Numbered from the stretch's first letter, positions 46,741 through 58,469 are shown. The stretch is DNA of 64,000 nucleotides from Dryomyza anilis (GCA_951804985.1 OX638130.1:3748501-3812500), one strand, 5' to 3'. Notes: generated by a model not told the origin, from the letters alone. Translations and numbers: made by a program.

Positions 46741-48445
46741 TAAGTTTTAGATACTTTTTTAAAGAATTTCTCTACGTTACAGATGCTTAATTAAGTATAG
46801 TTTTATAATAAGGGTATATTTTAAAAGAAGCTCTTGAAGTTAAAATGCAAAAATAAATATTAGTTTTATTTTAGTTGCAACTTTAGATACATTATGAGTG
46901 CTTATAGATACTTTTGCATTTATAAGATACTCTCACGAATAATACTTCTCAAAAATTATGGGTTAGAAACTTTTTTTATTAACATTACATAGTATAATAA
47001 TTTTATGTACAAATAATATTGAATATTTTATATATAATAATTTTGCCAATCAAAGATATTTTTATAATCTCATAAAAATGTTCTATCTAAAAATAATATT
47101 TTCAAAAATAAATATACCGAAGAGTTTTAATTTGAATTTGTGTATGTGGATTATAAAAACTTGTGTGCTTTATCGATGCTATTGTGCATTAGATACTTTT
47201 GTATTTATTAGATACACTTGTGCTCAGATACCTTTGAGCATTGTAGATACTTTTGTATTTATACATTATTATAAATATTTTGCTTGTTTTGTGATTTTAT
47301 ATCACATTTTTCCTTTTATAAGTCTTTTTATATAAACTACTTTTCTATTTTTGAAATACTTTTGTATCTCATTGACACAAATTTAATATTTTCAAGATGA
47401 TCGATACTTTAACTATTTTGTATCTCATAGATACTTTTGTGTATCTTCATTTATACATTATAAATAATTTAGTGTACTTTTTTGCCTATTATAAATTAAT
47501 TTTGTATTTAAAGAATTTTTGGTTTAAAGATACTTTTCTACTTTAAAGCTAATACAAAAAACCTAGGAACTTTATTATGTCTCTTAGATACGTATGTGCC
47601 TTATAGCAACTTTTTTATAATAGATACTTTTTTGTATAATAGATACTATTTTGTATAATAGATACTTTTTTGTATACTAGATACTTTTTTGTATAATAGA
47701 TACTTTTTTGTATAATAGATACTTTTGATATAATAGATACTTTTTTTATAATAGCTACTTTTTGTATAATAGATACTTTTTTTGCATTAGAAATACTTTT
47801 GTTAATTACAGATAATATTTGGATTATAGATACTTTTGTGTATAACGTATATTTTTTATACATTACAGATACTTTTGTATCTATACATTTTTAAATTATT
47901 ATTTTCTTTTATTTCAAATGATACATTCATATTTCTTAGATAATTTTGTATCTCAAAGGAGCATTTGAACATTCTATAATTTTAAACATTATAGATACTT
48001 TTGTGTCTAATATATACCTTATTTTACAGATACCTATACATTTTTGAATTAATATTTTCTTTACTTTTCTATTTTTACTTTTTTATTTTTAAATATTTTT
48101 GTGTTATATACTATAGTATCTAGTGACAGTATGGAAAATATTAATTCAAAAATGCATGAGATACAAAAGTATCTGAAAATTATAAAAGTATCTTGTTTCA
48201 TAAATGAAAGTATATCAACATTTTTATAGATACAAAGGTATCTATACAGTTTTTGATACATTTTGCATTATGAAAAAAGATACTTTTATATTTTTCACAT
48301 ACTTTTGTATTTCATGCATTTTGTATCTTATGCATTTTATATATACTATATATATATATACTCTATAAAAATTTAGATACATTTTTTCCTTTATGTAACA
48401 AGATACTTTTGTATCTTATAGAGTCATATTTATTCTCTACATGTT
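46741..48445. repeat. AGATACTTTTGTAT-rich degenerate repeat domain
   Basis: Words of the form AGATACTTTTGTAT recur dozens of times across 1.7 kb, on both strands in the last 350 bp (for example AAAGTATCT near 48165-48195 and 48233). A perfect GTATCT-CAT-AGATAC is at 47420-47434. The part 47615-47800 is a regular minisatellite, listed separately. Confidence 0.7.
47615..47800 (+). repeat. 19-bp minisatellite (GATACTTTTTTGTATAATA)n
   Basis: Eight to nine units of GATACTTTTTTGTATAATA, mostly exact at 19 bp in 47636-47720, then with length slippage. The minus frame over it repeats a KVSIIQ-like peptide and is not a gene. Confidence 0.88.
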
Positions 48446-49740
48446 ATTTTTTGCATGTAATAAATTATTTCAGCTCAAATATATGCTGCTGTATTTTATA
48501 AATACTATCGTAGATCATAATTGATTTTTTACAAATATTTTCGTAAATTTTACTTTTATTAAATAGTTTTATTATTTTTAAAATACCTTTAAATTTATCC
48601 TTAATATTTTTGAAATACACTTGACTTGGCATGCCTAACTCCTGTGCCTCTCATAATTACTAACATCTATATTTTCCGCTGCATTCTGCGACAGGTCCTT
48701 TTTCGAGTGCCACCCGCTGCAGCATTGATTTACAACAAAATGCCGCTGTGCGACACCGAAAGGATGCGTACTTCAAAACGCGTGTCAATGCGTCACAATT
48801 GATGTCACAAAAATATTGAGCAATTCACACATTTTCGTTACGCACAGCAGGTAAAACTCTCTAAATCCTTTGAAGTAGAAAAATTAAAATTTAAATAGCA
48901 CAAGTCTTAGCAGTTAAATGAATGACTGAATGAAAAACTATCATAAAAACATAAAAACATAAAATCAAAACAAAGCGTAAAATGACAAAGAACCTGGCGC
49001 CAAGGTAAAGAAAAATAATAGAAAAACAAAAACTTCTTCCTTCACTACTTTTAAGTTGCACAATTGCACCCCGAAATTGGCAGCACTTTTTCGCAATTAC
49101 GCTTGCACAATGCAACCACGAGTCGTCCTTGCAAAAATATCAATTTCGTCTAGCGCGATATGACCTAAACCTAACCCTGACGCACGCAACTTATTAACGA
49201 TTGTAATTGCTACCTCGTACTTTACACTACTCTCTCCTTTACACTACCTCATCCTTTTCGTCCTTTACAACATCCTAAAAAGACTGCAATTGCAATGTCT
49301 ATAGTTTTTTTTGTTGTTTTGTTGTGCTGCGCGAAAAGGTCCTGTTGCGGAATTGTTGCATTTTTCGCACACGCACTTTATGCCGCATCCTTTGTGTCCT
49401 TTGTGTTTTGCCCATCCTGTCGTCCTGTGTTTGTTGTGATTGCCGCTGTAATGTGTTGTAAGTAGTTGCGTCGTTGTTGTGGCATTTTTATTTGTATTTT
49501 GTGCACATTTGCGAAAATAAGCGACAGCGGCATCAGCAGCAACAAATTAAGTGCCTTTAATACAGGGGCGCAAAAGTGTCCTTTTTCCTTTTTTTTTTGT
49601 TGTTTTCTTATTGTTCCTGTAGTTGTGAAAAGTGTGCGGCAGTAAAGTGGATTTATGGCATTTAGTTAAAGGGTTTTTGCTTATTCTTCACATGACTTTT
49701 ATTGGCTGATCCTTGCAATAAACGCATAAAGGATTCAATG
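48446..49740. other. Unique, moderately GC-richer DNA with many GTCCTTT words
   Basis: GTCCTTT or GTCCTG words occur near 48694, 49259, 49338, 49398, 49420 and 49577, and AAAGGAT near 48761 and 49728. No protein domain is seen in the short frames. It may be regulatory DNA. Confidence 0.4.
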
Positions 49741-50985
49741 CTAATCGATCAAGGAATTTAGACAAAGAACATATTTGAAGTAATTGCTGCCGGAAGTTGT
49801 TAAAAATTGAAGTCAATTATTAAGATGATTAATAAGCTTTAAAAATAAAAATAAAATGTTATATAATTAAATTTGAATAAATGAAATTAATATATAATAG
49901 AATTATTTAAACATATAAAAATAAAAAGAAATAATTTAAAAAAACAGACAATTTAAGGACTTTGCACTAAAATATCGCATTCAAACAGAAGTCTATAAGA
50001 AGTCAAAAATAAGGTATAAAATACGGTCCCGAATATCGTAATTATAAATACTGTTCTTAATAAGTTTATCAAAATGTACAAAAATAACAGAAATTTTCAA
50101 AAATTAATATTCTGTGTTATAAAACAATATTGGGAAGAAGTTTTAAATAAATATTTTAAAAAAGACCTCTTCATTATAGGTCTTTTTCAAATATATTAAA
50201 AAAGACCTATAATAAAGAGGTCTTTTTAACACTACTTCTAACTGCAAAATTTCATTCGATAATTATAGTTAATTCATAGTTAATTAAATTTGGTATTTCG
50301 TTGAATACTTCTGGATTTGATACAACGATATCTAAAATGTTAATATAATCGAATTTTATGATTATAAAAAAAATATGATTGTGAGAAAAACTAAGTCAAA
50401 TATTTGGTTATTAACATGGTATGATCGGTGGTAAAAATCGGCATACTTTAAAAAGTAAAACCGCTGGGAAAAAGTTAGTAATTTTGCTAATTACCTTATG
50501 CTATAATCTCAAAAGGCATATATCATTTGATCGTACGTGCATAAAAAATATTTAAAAAATAGTCAAAAAAATCACAAAATTTTCCGAGTTTACATTAAAA
50601 TATCAGCAAGGCATATCAAGATACTGATATTTGTTAGTATATTAAAATTAGATCTGACAATTGAAAGAAAAATTGCGTTTACAATTTTACGGAAAACGAG
50701 TCTTCTAAGGAACTGCATTTTATTTATACTGAAAAGTGGCTGAAAAAGAGTAAACAATTCGATGGCGAATTTCTCAAAACGTCACGTATATAATAGGAAA
50801 AAATTAGTAGGAAATCAAAATCAGCACCAGCGAATAATATATAATTGATATATGCCATATATATATATAGCAATTTTTTCGTTTAGGGTAACCTATGGGA
50901 ATGTGAAAAATGGGGTAATGTAGAAAATATATATATGGGGAAATTTTTAAATATTAATGCATTTTTTACTTAATTTGTGTCATGT
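49741..50985. other. AT-rich non-coding DNA
   Basis: No gene is supported. It contains the nested hairpin at 50158-50228. Confidence 0.45.
50158..50228. repeat. Nested inverted repeat AAAAGACCT/AGGTCTTTT
   Basis: The left arm AAAAGACCTCTT, CATTATAGGTCTTTT and the right arm AAAAAGACCTATAATAAAG, AGGTCTTTT pair with one mismatch. Each arm also contains AAAGACCT and AGGTCTTT, so each can fold on itself. It could form a strong hairpin in DNA or RNA. Confidence 0.85.
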
Positions 50986-50986
50986 G

Positions 50987-51295
50987 TAGCCGCGGTAGCT
51001 CAGTGGTTAGTGCGTTGGACTGCGAGCTGAAAGGTCCCCGGTTCAAGCCTGAACTGGGGCTAACAACATCTTTTCATAGACAAATTTTTCTATACCGCGC
51101 TACCTCTCGGCAGTAAATGGCAAACCTACGAGAGTAAAACATTGCCTATGAAAAGCTCTCACCCGCCGTTCGGATTCGGCAATAAACTGTAGGTCCCACC
51201 ACTTTGAGTACAAATATAACACGCACAGCTCGAAATGGTGAGAGAGCTCGGCCTAAGTTATTATAGGACTGTAGTGCCAAACTATTTATTATTTA
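50987..51295 (+). mobile_element. tRNA-derived SINE, full copy with target-site duplication
   Basis: The head (about 50988-51063) is tRNA-like: A box TAGCTCAGTGGTTAGTGC, B box GGTTCAAGCC, and an acceptor-like end GGGGCTAAC. The anticodon arm does not pair cleanly, so it is not a functional tRNA. The body continues through ACCGCGCTACCTCTCGGCAG, TCACCCGCCGTTCGGATTCG, CTGTAGGTCCCACC and GAGAGAGCTCGGCC to an ATTTATTATTTA tail. The 11-bp word TGTGTCATGTG flanks it exactly (50976-50986 and 51296-51306). The body resembles SINEs known widely in cyclorrhaphan flies. Confidence 0.9.
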
Positions 51296-51307
51296 TGTGT
51301 CATGTGT

Positions 51308-51600
51308 TACTTAATATGGCATTCACTTTTTCATCCACGATTTAACCAAATTTGTTCTTTTTAATGCTTTTCGAGAAAATGTTAAAAAAAAGGTTTTGAA
51401 AAAGTTTTCTGGAGTAGTGTTGTCTGCTTTCAAAAAGTGTGCAATTGGAACTTTTTCAATTAAATTAGTGTATTTAAAATTAATATATATTGAATTATTT
51501 TAAAAATACAAAAAGGTTTTGCAAACAATTTAGCATAGATCAATTTGTACACAGAAAAAAATATGTGTGTAAATATTGCTAAAAATTTGATCAATACAAT
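51308..51600. other. AT-rich spacer
   Basis: Nothing is recognised here. Confidence 0.4.
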
Positions 51601-51604
51601 TTTG

Positions 51605-52280
51605 ATTCATCGCCTATACGTCCTTTAATTAAATTAATTATATATTGAATCATAATAATTAATAAATAAACAGAAAATAATCAAAAAAGTTACATCAATA
51701 CAATTAAAATATTTGCTGAAACGATATTGGAATTAATTGTGTTGATTAAATATTTCATCATTCTAATTAATAAATTAACAGAAAAAAAAAACAAAATGTT
51801 ACATCAATACAATTAAAATATTTGCTGAAATGATATTGGAATTAATTGTGTTGATTAAATATTTCATCATTCTAATTAATAAATTAACAGAAAAAAAAAA
51901 CAAAATGTTACATCAATACAATTAAAATATTTGCTGAAACGACTATGGAATTAATTGTGTTGATTAAATATTGAATCATCTTAATTAATAAATTAACAGA
52001 AAAAAATACAAAATGTTACATCAATACAATTAAAATATTTGCTGAAACGACTATGGAATTAATTGAATTAATTAAATATTGAATCATAATAATTAATAAA
52101 TTAACAGAAAATAAACAAACAAGTTACATCAATACAATAAAAATATTTGCTGAAACTAATAATTGTGTTGATTAAATATTTAATCATCTTAATTAATAAA
52201 TTAACAGAAAAAAAAAACAAAATGTTATATCAATACAATTAAATAATCTGTTGAAATGACTATTGAATTAATTACATTAA
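51605..52280 (+). repeat. Tandem array of ~109-bp units (about six copies)
   Basis: The word ATTTGCTGAAA recurs at about 51711, 51820, 51929, 52037 and 52145, intervals of 108-109 bp, with a shorter last unit near 52245. Shared parts are GTTACATCAATACAATTAAA, GGAATTAATTGTGTTGATTA, AATCATNNTAATTAATAAA and TTAACAGAAAA. Central units are nearly identical. Confidence 0.92.
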
Positions 52281-52807
52281 CAACACACAAGCACACGATG
52301 CGAGCTTGCAGCAAATAAACAAGCAAACAATGGAATTTTTGTTTGCGCGTTTAGATGCGTGGATATTATTTCCATTTCGTATATTTCAAGATATACACTT
52401 GATCATCCTCTAAGTGTGTCGTCAAAATGGTAATGATAACAATGGTTATTTAATTTTGCTTTCAACTTCATCATCAGAGAAGAATATTTTATGTACTTTC
52501 ACAAGAATTTATAACATTCTTTTTTAATTAACTAAATGAGAATTATAAATACTGTGAAGATAATAAAAATACTTTAAAAACGTTGACCGATTAAATAGTT
52601 TGCTAATTATGCAAAGTCCTTAATTGGTATATTTTTGGAAGCAAATCACATTTTTAGCGAATGTATTTATTAAATACATTGGAACTCGTTGCTGGACCAG
52701 CCAATGGTATTTATGGTTGCTGTATTTACGTCGACTATTTTTTCTCTGTGTACTAAGCTAAGTAGAATTTGGGAATATGGTCGGGGTAATCAGGGAACCA
52801 TGTTTTT
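52281..52807. other. Unique non-coding DNA
   Basis: No gene or repeat is recognised. Confidence 0.4.
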
Positions 52808-53515
52808 ATACCCTACACCTATGAGGTACAGGGTATATTAACTTTGTGCATATATTGTAAAGCACCTTAGGAGGCGTGTCCGGTATGGAAAAGTATATAT
52901 ATTCTTGATCAGCATCACTACCCGAGTCCGTTTAGCCATGTCCGTCTGTCTGTCTGTCTGTCTGTCCGTCTTGCTGTCCGAATACAGAATAACTTGAGAA
53001 ATACTGTTTAGAATGCGATGAAATTTCGTCTCAATATATTTTAGCCAAAAGTAGGAACTGAGTTTAAAAATGAGCCAAATCGGTCAACGGACACGCCCAC
53101 CTCCCATACAAGTCACTTTTATATTTCTCTTTCGGAACTAATGTCTCGAAAAGTATTCAAGGTATAGTTATAAAATTTAAAAAGTATTGTTAGAATTCAC
53201 CTAAAAATATGTGGTCCAAAAATGGGCGTGATCCGCCCACTTTTTTTTATTATTTCCCGGGTTTTCATATTGGAAATTTGATCCGTAAATTATTAAAATC
53301 AAATCTATGAAATATTAGCCTTTCAAAATTTTAAATATAGGCGTGGTCCGCCCAATTATATTTTTCAAATTTTTTTTTTTAGTTTTTTATACTTTATATA
53401 AATTTTTTAAATTATGGAGATATAAGACGTAAATTCCTGATATATGAATAATATTCTGAGGGTTAATATCCCCACCAAAGGTGTAGGGTATCCATAGTCG
53501 GGACCGACCAACTAT
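52808..53515 (+). mobile_element. INE-1/DINE-1-like element, copy 1
   Basis: It starts ATACCCTACACCT followed by a short inverted partner ACAGGGTAT, then the motif TATATATTCTTGATCAGCAT, CACTACCCGAGTC and TAGCCATGTCCGTC with a (GTCT)n run. The core has ACACGCCCACCTCCCATAC. At the end AGGTGTAGGGTAT (53479-53491) mirrors the 5' terminus and is followed by ATAGTCGGGACCGAC. This architecture is typical of fly INE-1/DINE-1 (Helentron-related) elements. No coding capacity is seen. Confidence 0.7.
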
Positions 53516-53735
53516 AAAAATCCGCCCAATGTGACCGAACTTACCCATGTGACCTAATTTTCCCAACTCTTTTTTTTTTTGGCTTTGGGAAAGTGCGAAA
53601 TTTTATTAACATTTCCCACTTTACCCTAGATTTTTTAAGAGGTCTGAAAATGAGTTGTTTTAAAATATTGCCCCAAAATCAATAAAAATCCATTTACATT
53701 GTACTCTTTTAATGCAAAATGATAGATCACTCTAT
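53516..53735. other. AT-rich spacer
   Basis: Nothing is recognised here. Confidence 0.4.
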
Positions 53736-55010
53736 GTATAAATTCGTGCAATTTATCCACGAAATAACTTTCGTACATTTATGATAAAATTACGTATATT
53801 AATTGCTTACTTTACGAAACTATTCGTAGATTTTATCATCGAGAGCCATTTGTAAATAATACGAGAAATTCGTAATTTATTGAATATGTGTGTACCTTTT
53901 TACGAATTTATTCGTACATTTTACGAAAGTATTCATACTTTTGATGATAGCATTCGTACATTTTTTAAACTATGAAACATTTTACGAATATTTCGTAAAA
54001 TACACGAATACTTTGTTAAAAAAAACTGACGATGAAAATGATGATTCATAAAAATATGAAAAATATGATATCATATGATATGATTTGAACTTCTGACACA
54101 AACTGAACTAACACAGAACACATTTTAAACATTTATAACTAGCTATTTGCACCCGCGACACCAATTAAATAAAAATCTCTCGAAGAAAATGGCGATTCAT
54201 TCATAAGAATTTGATACCAACTATCTCCCTTACCACAATAATATTGTAAAAGAGTAAAAAAAATACGAATTAATAATATTTCTACGAATTTATTATGCAT
54301 AATAATTTTTATTTTATTTTCTAAAACTTTTCACTTTTTTTAATTCGTATGCCCAATTTTGACGTTTACGATTTTTTTGAATAAAACAGGATTGAAATCT
54401 ATGAGATTTGCTAAGTTATAATGCAAAGCACAAGACTGGTGCTCAACTGGATATTGAGAAACAAATGCTCAAAAATGGGTCTATTTTTAGCCTAAAAATG
54501 AGTCCTTTTTGCTTCATATCTCAGGTCCTGTTAAAGGAATTTAAAAACTTGATATGTACATATAATTTGTGTTCTGTTATGCATGTTTTGAATAAAATAA
54601 AAATAAGTCTGACATTAAAATCAACGCTTACCAACCAATAGAATTCTCAAAAACGTGGTTTTTCATTTTTGTCAAATATCCTTGAAATTGACGTGTATGG
54701 AAAATACTGAAAACGCCATTAGTCTTAGAATGCCAAAATCCATAAGAATATGTAACTTTCATTTCTGGTGGCAGAATGGGTGCGCACAGTGTAATATAAT
54801 GAAAGTTTCGTTATTTAAACGAAATATTCGTAATTTTGTTGTTGTTTTAATTTTACGAATATTGATTCGTAATATATACGAATCATTCGTAAAAAATAAT
54901 TTGGGAAAAAAATAGAAATTACAAATGTTTTGTGTATTCTACGAATTATTTCTGTATGTTACGAAATTAAAAATTACGAACAATTATTTCGTAAAATATC
55001 CTAGATATTA
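53736..55010. repeat. TACGAA...TTCGTA palindrome-rich domain in two blocks
   Basis: Block one (53800-54020) has TTTACGAAACTATTCGTA, TTACGAATTTATTCGTAC and TTTTACGAATATTTCGTAAA. Block two (54800-55000) has AAACGAAATATTCGTAA, TTACGAATATTGATTCGTAA, ATACGAATCATTCGTAAAA and TTACGAACAATTATTTCGTA. The ~780 bp between them lacks the motif and looks unique. It may be the two ends of one foldback-like element, but continuous end similarity could not be shown. Confidence 0.55.
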
Positions 55011-55455
55011 TTTTGAGTATATATTTGATGCACCATTGGAATTGGTCATTTAGGATTTAAAAAAAAAAAACATTTCACAGAAATTATCGAAATATATCAT
55101 TGTGGGCAAATCAAAAACTCATTCAGAAAAATTAATTGGATTAATACAAAATGTGCTCAAGCTATAGTTGCAGTTATTTCAAGTTCTAGATGCTTTTTAA
55201 ACAGTTTTTATGTAATTAGAAAGGTCTTAATTATGCGCAGGGCTATAAAAATACAACGTGGGAATTATATAAAAAATATTTTTATTATAAATTTCAAAAA
55301 ATAAAAATGCAATAAGATCAGCTGTGTGATAAGATTGCATGAAGATCATAAAAAATCATAAAATTATTTTAAAATAATTTCTATATGTAACAGAGCAAAC
55401 TAAAGTAGCCATAAAATGAGAGGTACTTAATTAAGACGTTATACGGAGGTTTCTG

Positions 55456-55491
<36 letters not shown>

Positions 55492-55670
55492 TTTTTTTAT
55501 TGAGTGTGTGACAGAACGATGACCCACTTGCATTGCATTCGCATTGTCTTTAAGAAATATGTATTTGATGCGACATTTTTATGTGATTTTTATGAGGTTT
55601 TTATTTAGTTATTTTTTACATTTATTTTTAATATTTTTAAAATTAAAAAAAAAAACCGCCACCCTGTATG
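55011..55670. other. AT-rich non-coding DNA with a 30-base poly-T
   Basis: T runs occupy 55458-55487. No gene is supported. Confidence 0.5.
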
Positions 55671-56690
55671 TCACAGTTATCAATGCGCGTCATCAACATT
55701 TTAATCATCATCAACTGCTTTCTCGCTCCAACAGTCGCCGCCGCCGTCGTCTCACCTGCCACCATCACCACCAACGACGACAACTTTGCTGCCTGCGTCG
55801 CCGTTTGCACCTGAAGATGATATAAAAATCATAATTTCAATCGCAATAATTTCACATATATCAAATGAGAAGAAAACCCATCATCACAGCAAGTGGAAGA
55901 AGAAGATGTACAACAACAACAGCAACAAAAACCACCTTCAAACAACAACAAAAACACAACGCACTCTGTGCCTTGCTGCGCGCTCTTTTCCACCTTTGCA
56001 ACACCGTACGTCGCACACTCACTCCGACGACACCGTGCTCAGTGGCGCTCATTTCGTTAGATTCGCACTCGTTATAAAAAACACAACAACAAAAAGAAAA
56101 AACCAACAACAAAAACAATTCAACGATATCAAGAAAAAAGCACCAGCAACAACACCAAACGAATTCAATGGCGAAGCAAATGCACGAACGAACGACAACG
56201 ACGTTGACGACGACGACAACGACAACGTTGAGGCAAAGGCGACACTTTCTGCTGTTGCTGCTGCTTCTACTGCTGTTAGTGTTTCTTGGTTTGTTGTTGT
56301 TATTTTTCTTGTTGTTATTGTACACGTATGTGACTGAATTGTGACTGTGACCATAATCGCTGCTCGCCAATCGAATGGGGCGGGGCTTAAAATGGGATTT
56401 CGTTCTGTTTATTGTTTTTGTTGTTGTTGCTGCCGGTGTTGTAGTTGTACGTTGTTGTTTTTTCTTCGATTTGTTGTTGCTGCGACGTCTGCTCTTCACA
56501 TGCACGAATTTTATTACGTTTTGTTTTATTGTGCGAATTATCGAAAATTGGGCGACAAAGCAGTGAACAGCGCACAGAGCACAAACAGAGAGAGAATGAA
56601 CAGCAATGCAATTTTGGGAGAGAGTGCAATGAGGAGAATGAATAATGGGATGGAGAGAACGTTCATTGATAAAAAAGTGTTGAAGTAATT
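55671..56690. other. GC-richer low-complexity (CAA)n/(GTT)n region
   Basis: CAACAACAAC on the plus strand in the left half and GTTGTTGTTG in the right half make the region roughly self-complementary by composition. Overlapping frames of 100-214 residues on both strands are runs of N/T/K/Q or C/V/L, with no domain. CCGCCGCCGTCG near 55740 is locally GC-rich. Such sequence is common in fly enhancers and long 5' untranslated exons. I do not call a gene. Confidence 0.45.
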
Positions 56691-56704
56691 TTAAAAAATA
56701 TTAA

Positions 56705-57620
56705 AATTTCTCACTAATAATTTCATTTATCACTAAAAATTTAATTCATCACTAAAAATTTAATTTTTCATTAAAATTTAATTTTTCACTAATAAAATTA
56801 ATTTTTCACTAAAAAAATTATTTTTCACTAAAAAATGTTTCCTAAAAATTCAATTAATTACTAAAATTCAATTTTTCACTAAAAATTGATATTTTTACTA
56901 AAATATCACTTTCACTAAAAATTCGATTATTACTAAAACTTAAATTTCTCAATTAAAATTTAATTTTTGCCCAAAAACTAAAATTTTAATTAAAAATAGA
57001 TTTTTTACTAAAAATTTATTTTGTCGCTGAAAATTCAATTTTTCAGAAAATTCAATTTTTCACTTAAAATTCAATTTTTCACTAAAAATTAAAATTTTCA
57101 CTAAAAATTCCATTTTTCACTAAAAATAAAAATATTCAATAAAAATTAATTTTTTAACTAAAAAATTCAATTTTTCACTAAAAATCCCATTTTTCACTAA
57201 AAATTCAATTTTTCACTAAAAATTCAATTTTTAACTAAAAATTCAATTATTAACTAAAAATTCAATTTTTAACTAATATTAAATTTTTAACTAAAAATTA
57301 TATTTTTCACTAATAATTTAAAATTTCACTAAACTTATATGTTTCACTAAAAATTTAATTTTTCACTAAAAATTCAATTTTTCACTAAAAATTCAATTTT
57401 TCACAAAAAAATTCAATTTTTCTCTAAAAGTTCAATTTTTAACTAAAAATTCAATTTTTAACTAAAAATTCGATTTTTAACTAATATTAAATTTTTAACT
57501 AAAAATTATATTTTTCACTAATAATTAAAATTTTCACTAAATTTATATTTTTCACTAAAAATTTAAATTTTCACCAAAAAATTTTTTTTTTTTATAAAAA
57601 TGTAATTTAAACTAAAATTC
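56705..57620 (+). repeat. 19-bp satellite, array 6 (plus orientation, about 48 units)
   Basis: Degenerate units of TTTTTCACTAAAAATTCAA. A local higher-order repeat is visible: TTTTTAACTAAAAATTCAA units followed by AACTAATATTAAATTTTTAA occur at about 57240-57300 and again at 57430-57500. Confidence 0.93.
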
Positions 57621-58469
57621 GAATTTTCATTTCAAATACAATTTATCACTATTTTTATCCAAACTTTTTTTGTCGTGTTATTCAAAATTTACTTTTTTTT
57701 ACCTTAATTTAAAAATCAATTTAAAAATAATTAATCTCTATTTTACAATTTTAATTATTTATCTATTTGATATTAACATTTTCACTGTACGAAACTCTTG
57801 TTTCATTTGCCAGCTCATTCCTCAACTCCTCGCGTTGCAGCATTGAGTGATTGTAACATAGAATTTCGAATTTAATACCACAAAATTGCACTCATTCTCA
57901 TTATTACATTGCGTGCTCTTTGTTAGCCACGTTCTCTATTAGTCTCGTTCTCAGTGGGCCTCTTCCACTTCGTAGCTTCATTTGCTCACTCACTCACTCC
58001 CTCTCTCCCACCTCACTTCTGCCAAACACATACAACGTAATTTTGTTTGTTTTGGTTTAGATTTTCGTTTCTGTCGCTTGTTTTCTGCTTTTCACATGCA
58101 TTTCTCATTTATTTTCCACCAAACACTTGTTTTCCTTCATTAGGCTGCCTGACCCGCCGCTCTGTGTCTCATTGTTGTATTTTGCTGTCATGCTGTGCCG
58201 TGTCGCGCTCTTGTTCCTGCTGCTTTCTCTCTTTATTTTTTTTTAGGGAACCCATCGAACTTATGCAATTTTCTTGTCATTAGATTATAGTCGGAGTTTT
58301 CCAGTTTTACCGGACTTTGTGCAAATTAAGAAATTTAATTTGTGATCATGTTTTTCTTGATTTTTACTTTTTTTAATTTCAGGCATTTCTTAGGTTATAG
58401 GCCCCATGTAATTTATAGAAAAATATTGGACATAACAAAAATTAAAATATAAAAAAGGTTATATATTTT
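57621..58469. other. Unique non-coding DNA
   Basis: CACTCACTCACTCCCTCTCTC near 57985-58008 is a pyrimidine-rich run. The 78-residue frame at 58047-58283 is Cys/Ser/Phe-rich without a domain. No gene is supported. Confidence 0.4.

Noticed and set aside
50988..51063. A functional tRNA gene
   Set aside because: A and B boxes are present, but the anticodon arm does not pair properly and the unit continues into a SINE body with a target duplication. A second copy shows the same layout.
52808..53515. A cut-and-paste transposon, because both ends carry ATACCCTACACCT
   Set aside because: The inverted partner also occurs just inside the 5' end, the internal motif is typical of INE-1/DINE-1, and no target duplication was seen. 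Helentron-type placement fits better, though not proven.
55786..56505. 183- and 214-residue frames on opposite strands
   Set aside because: Both are low-complexity translations of CAA/GTT triplets; at most one could be real and neither shows a domain. Kept only as a place to look for an exon.
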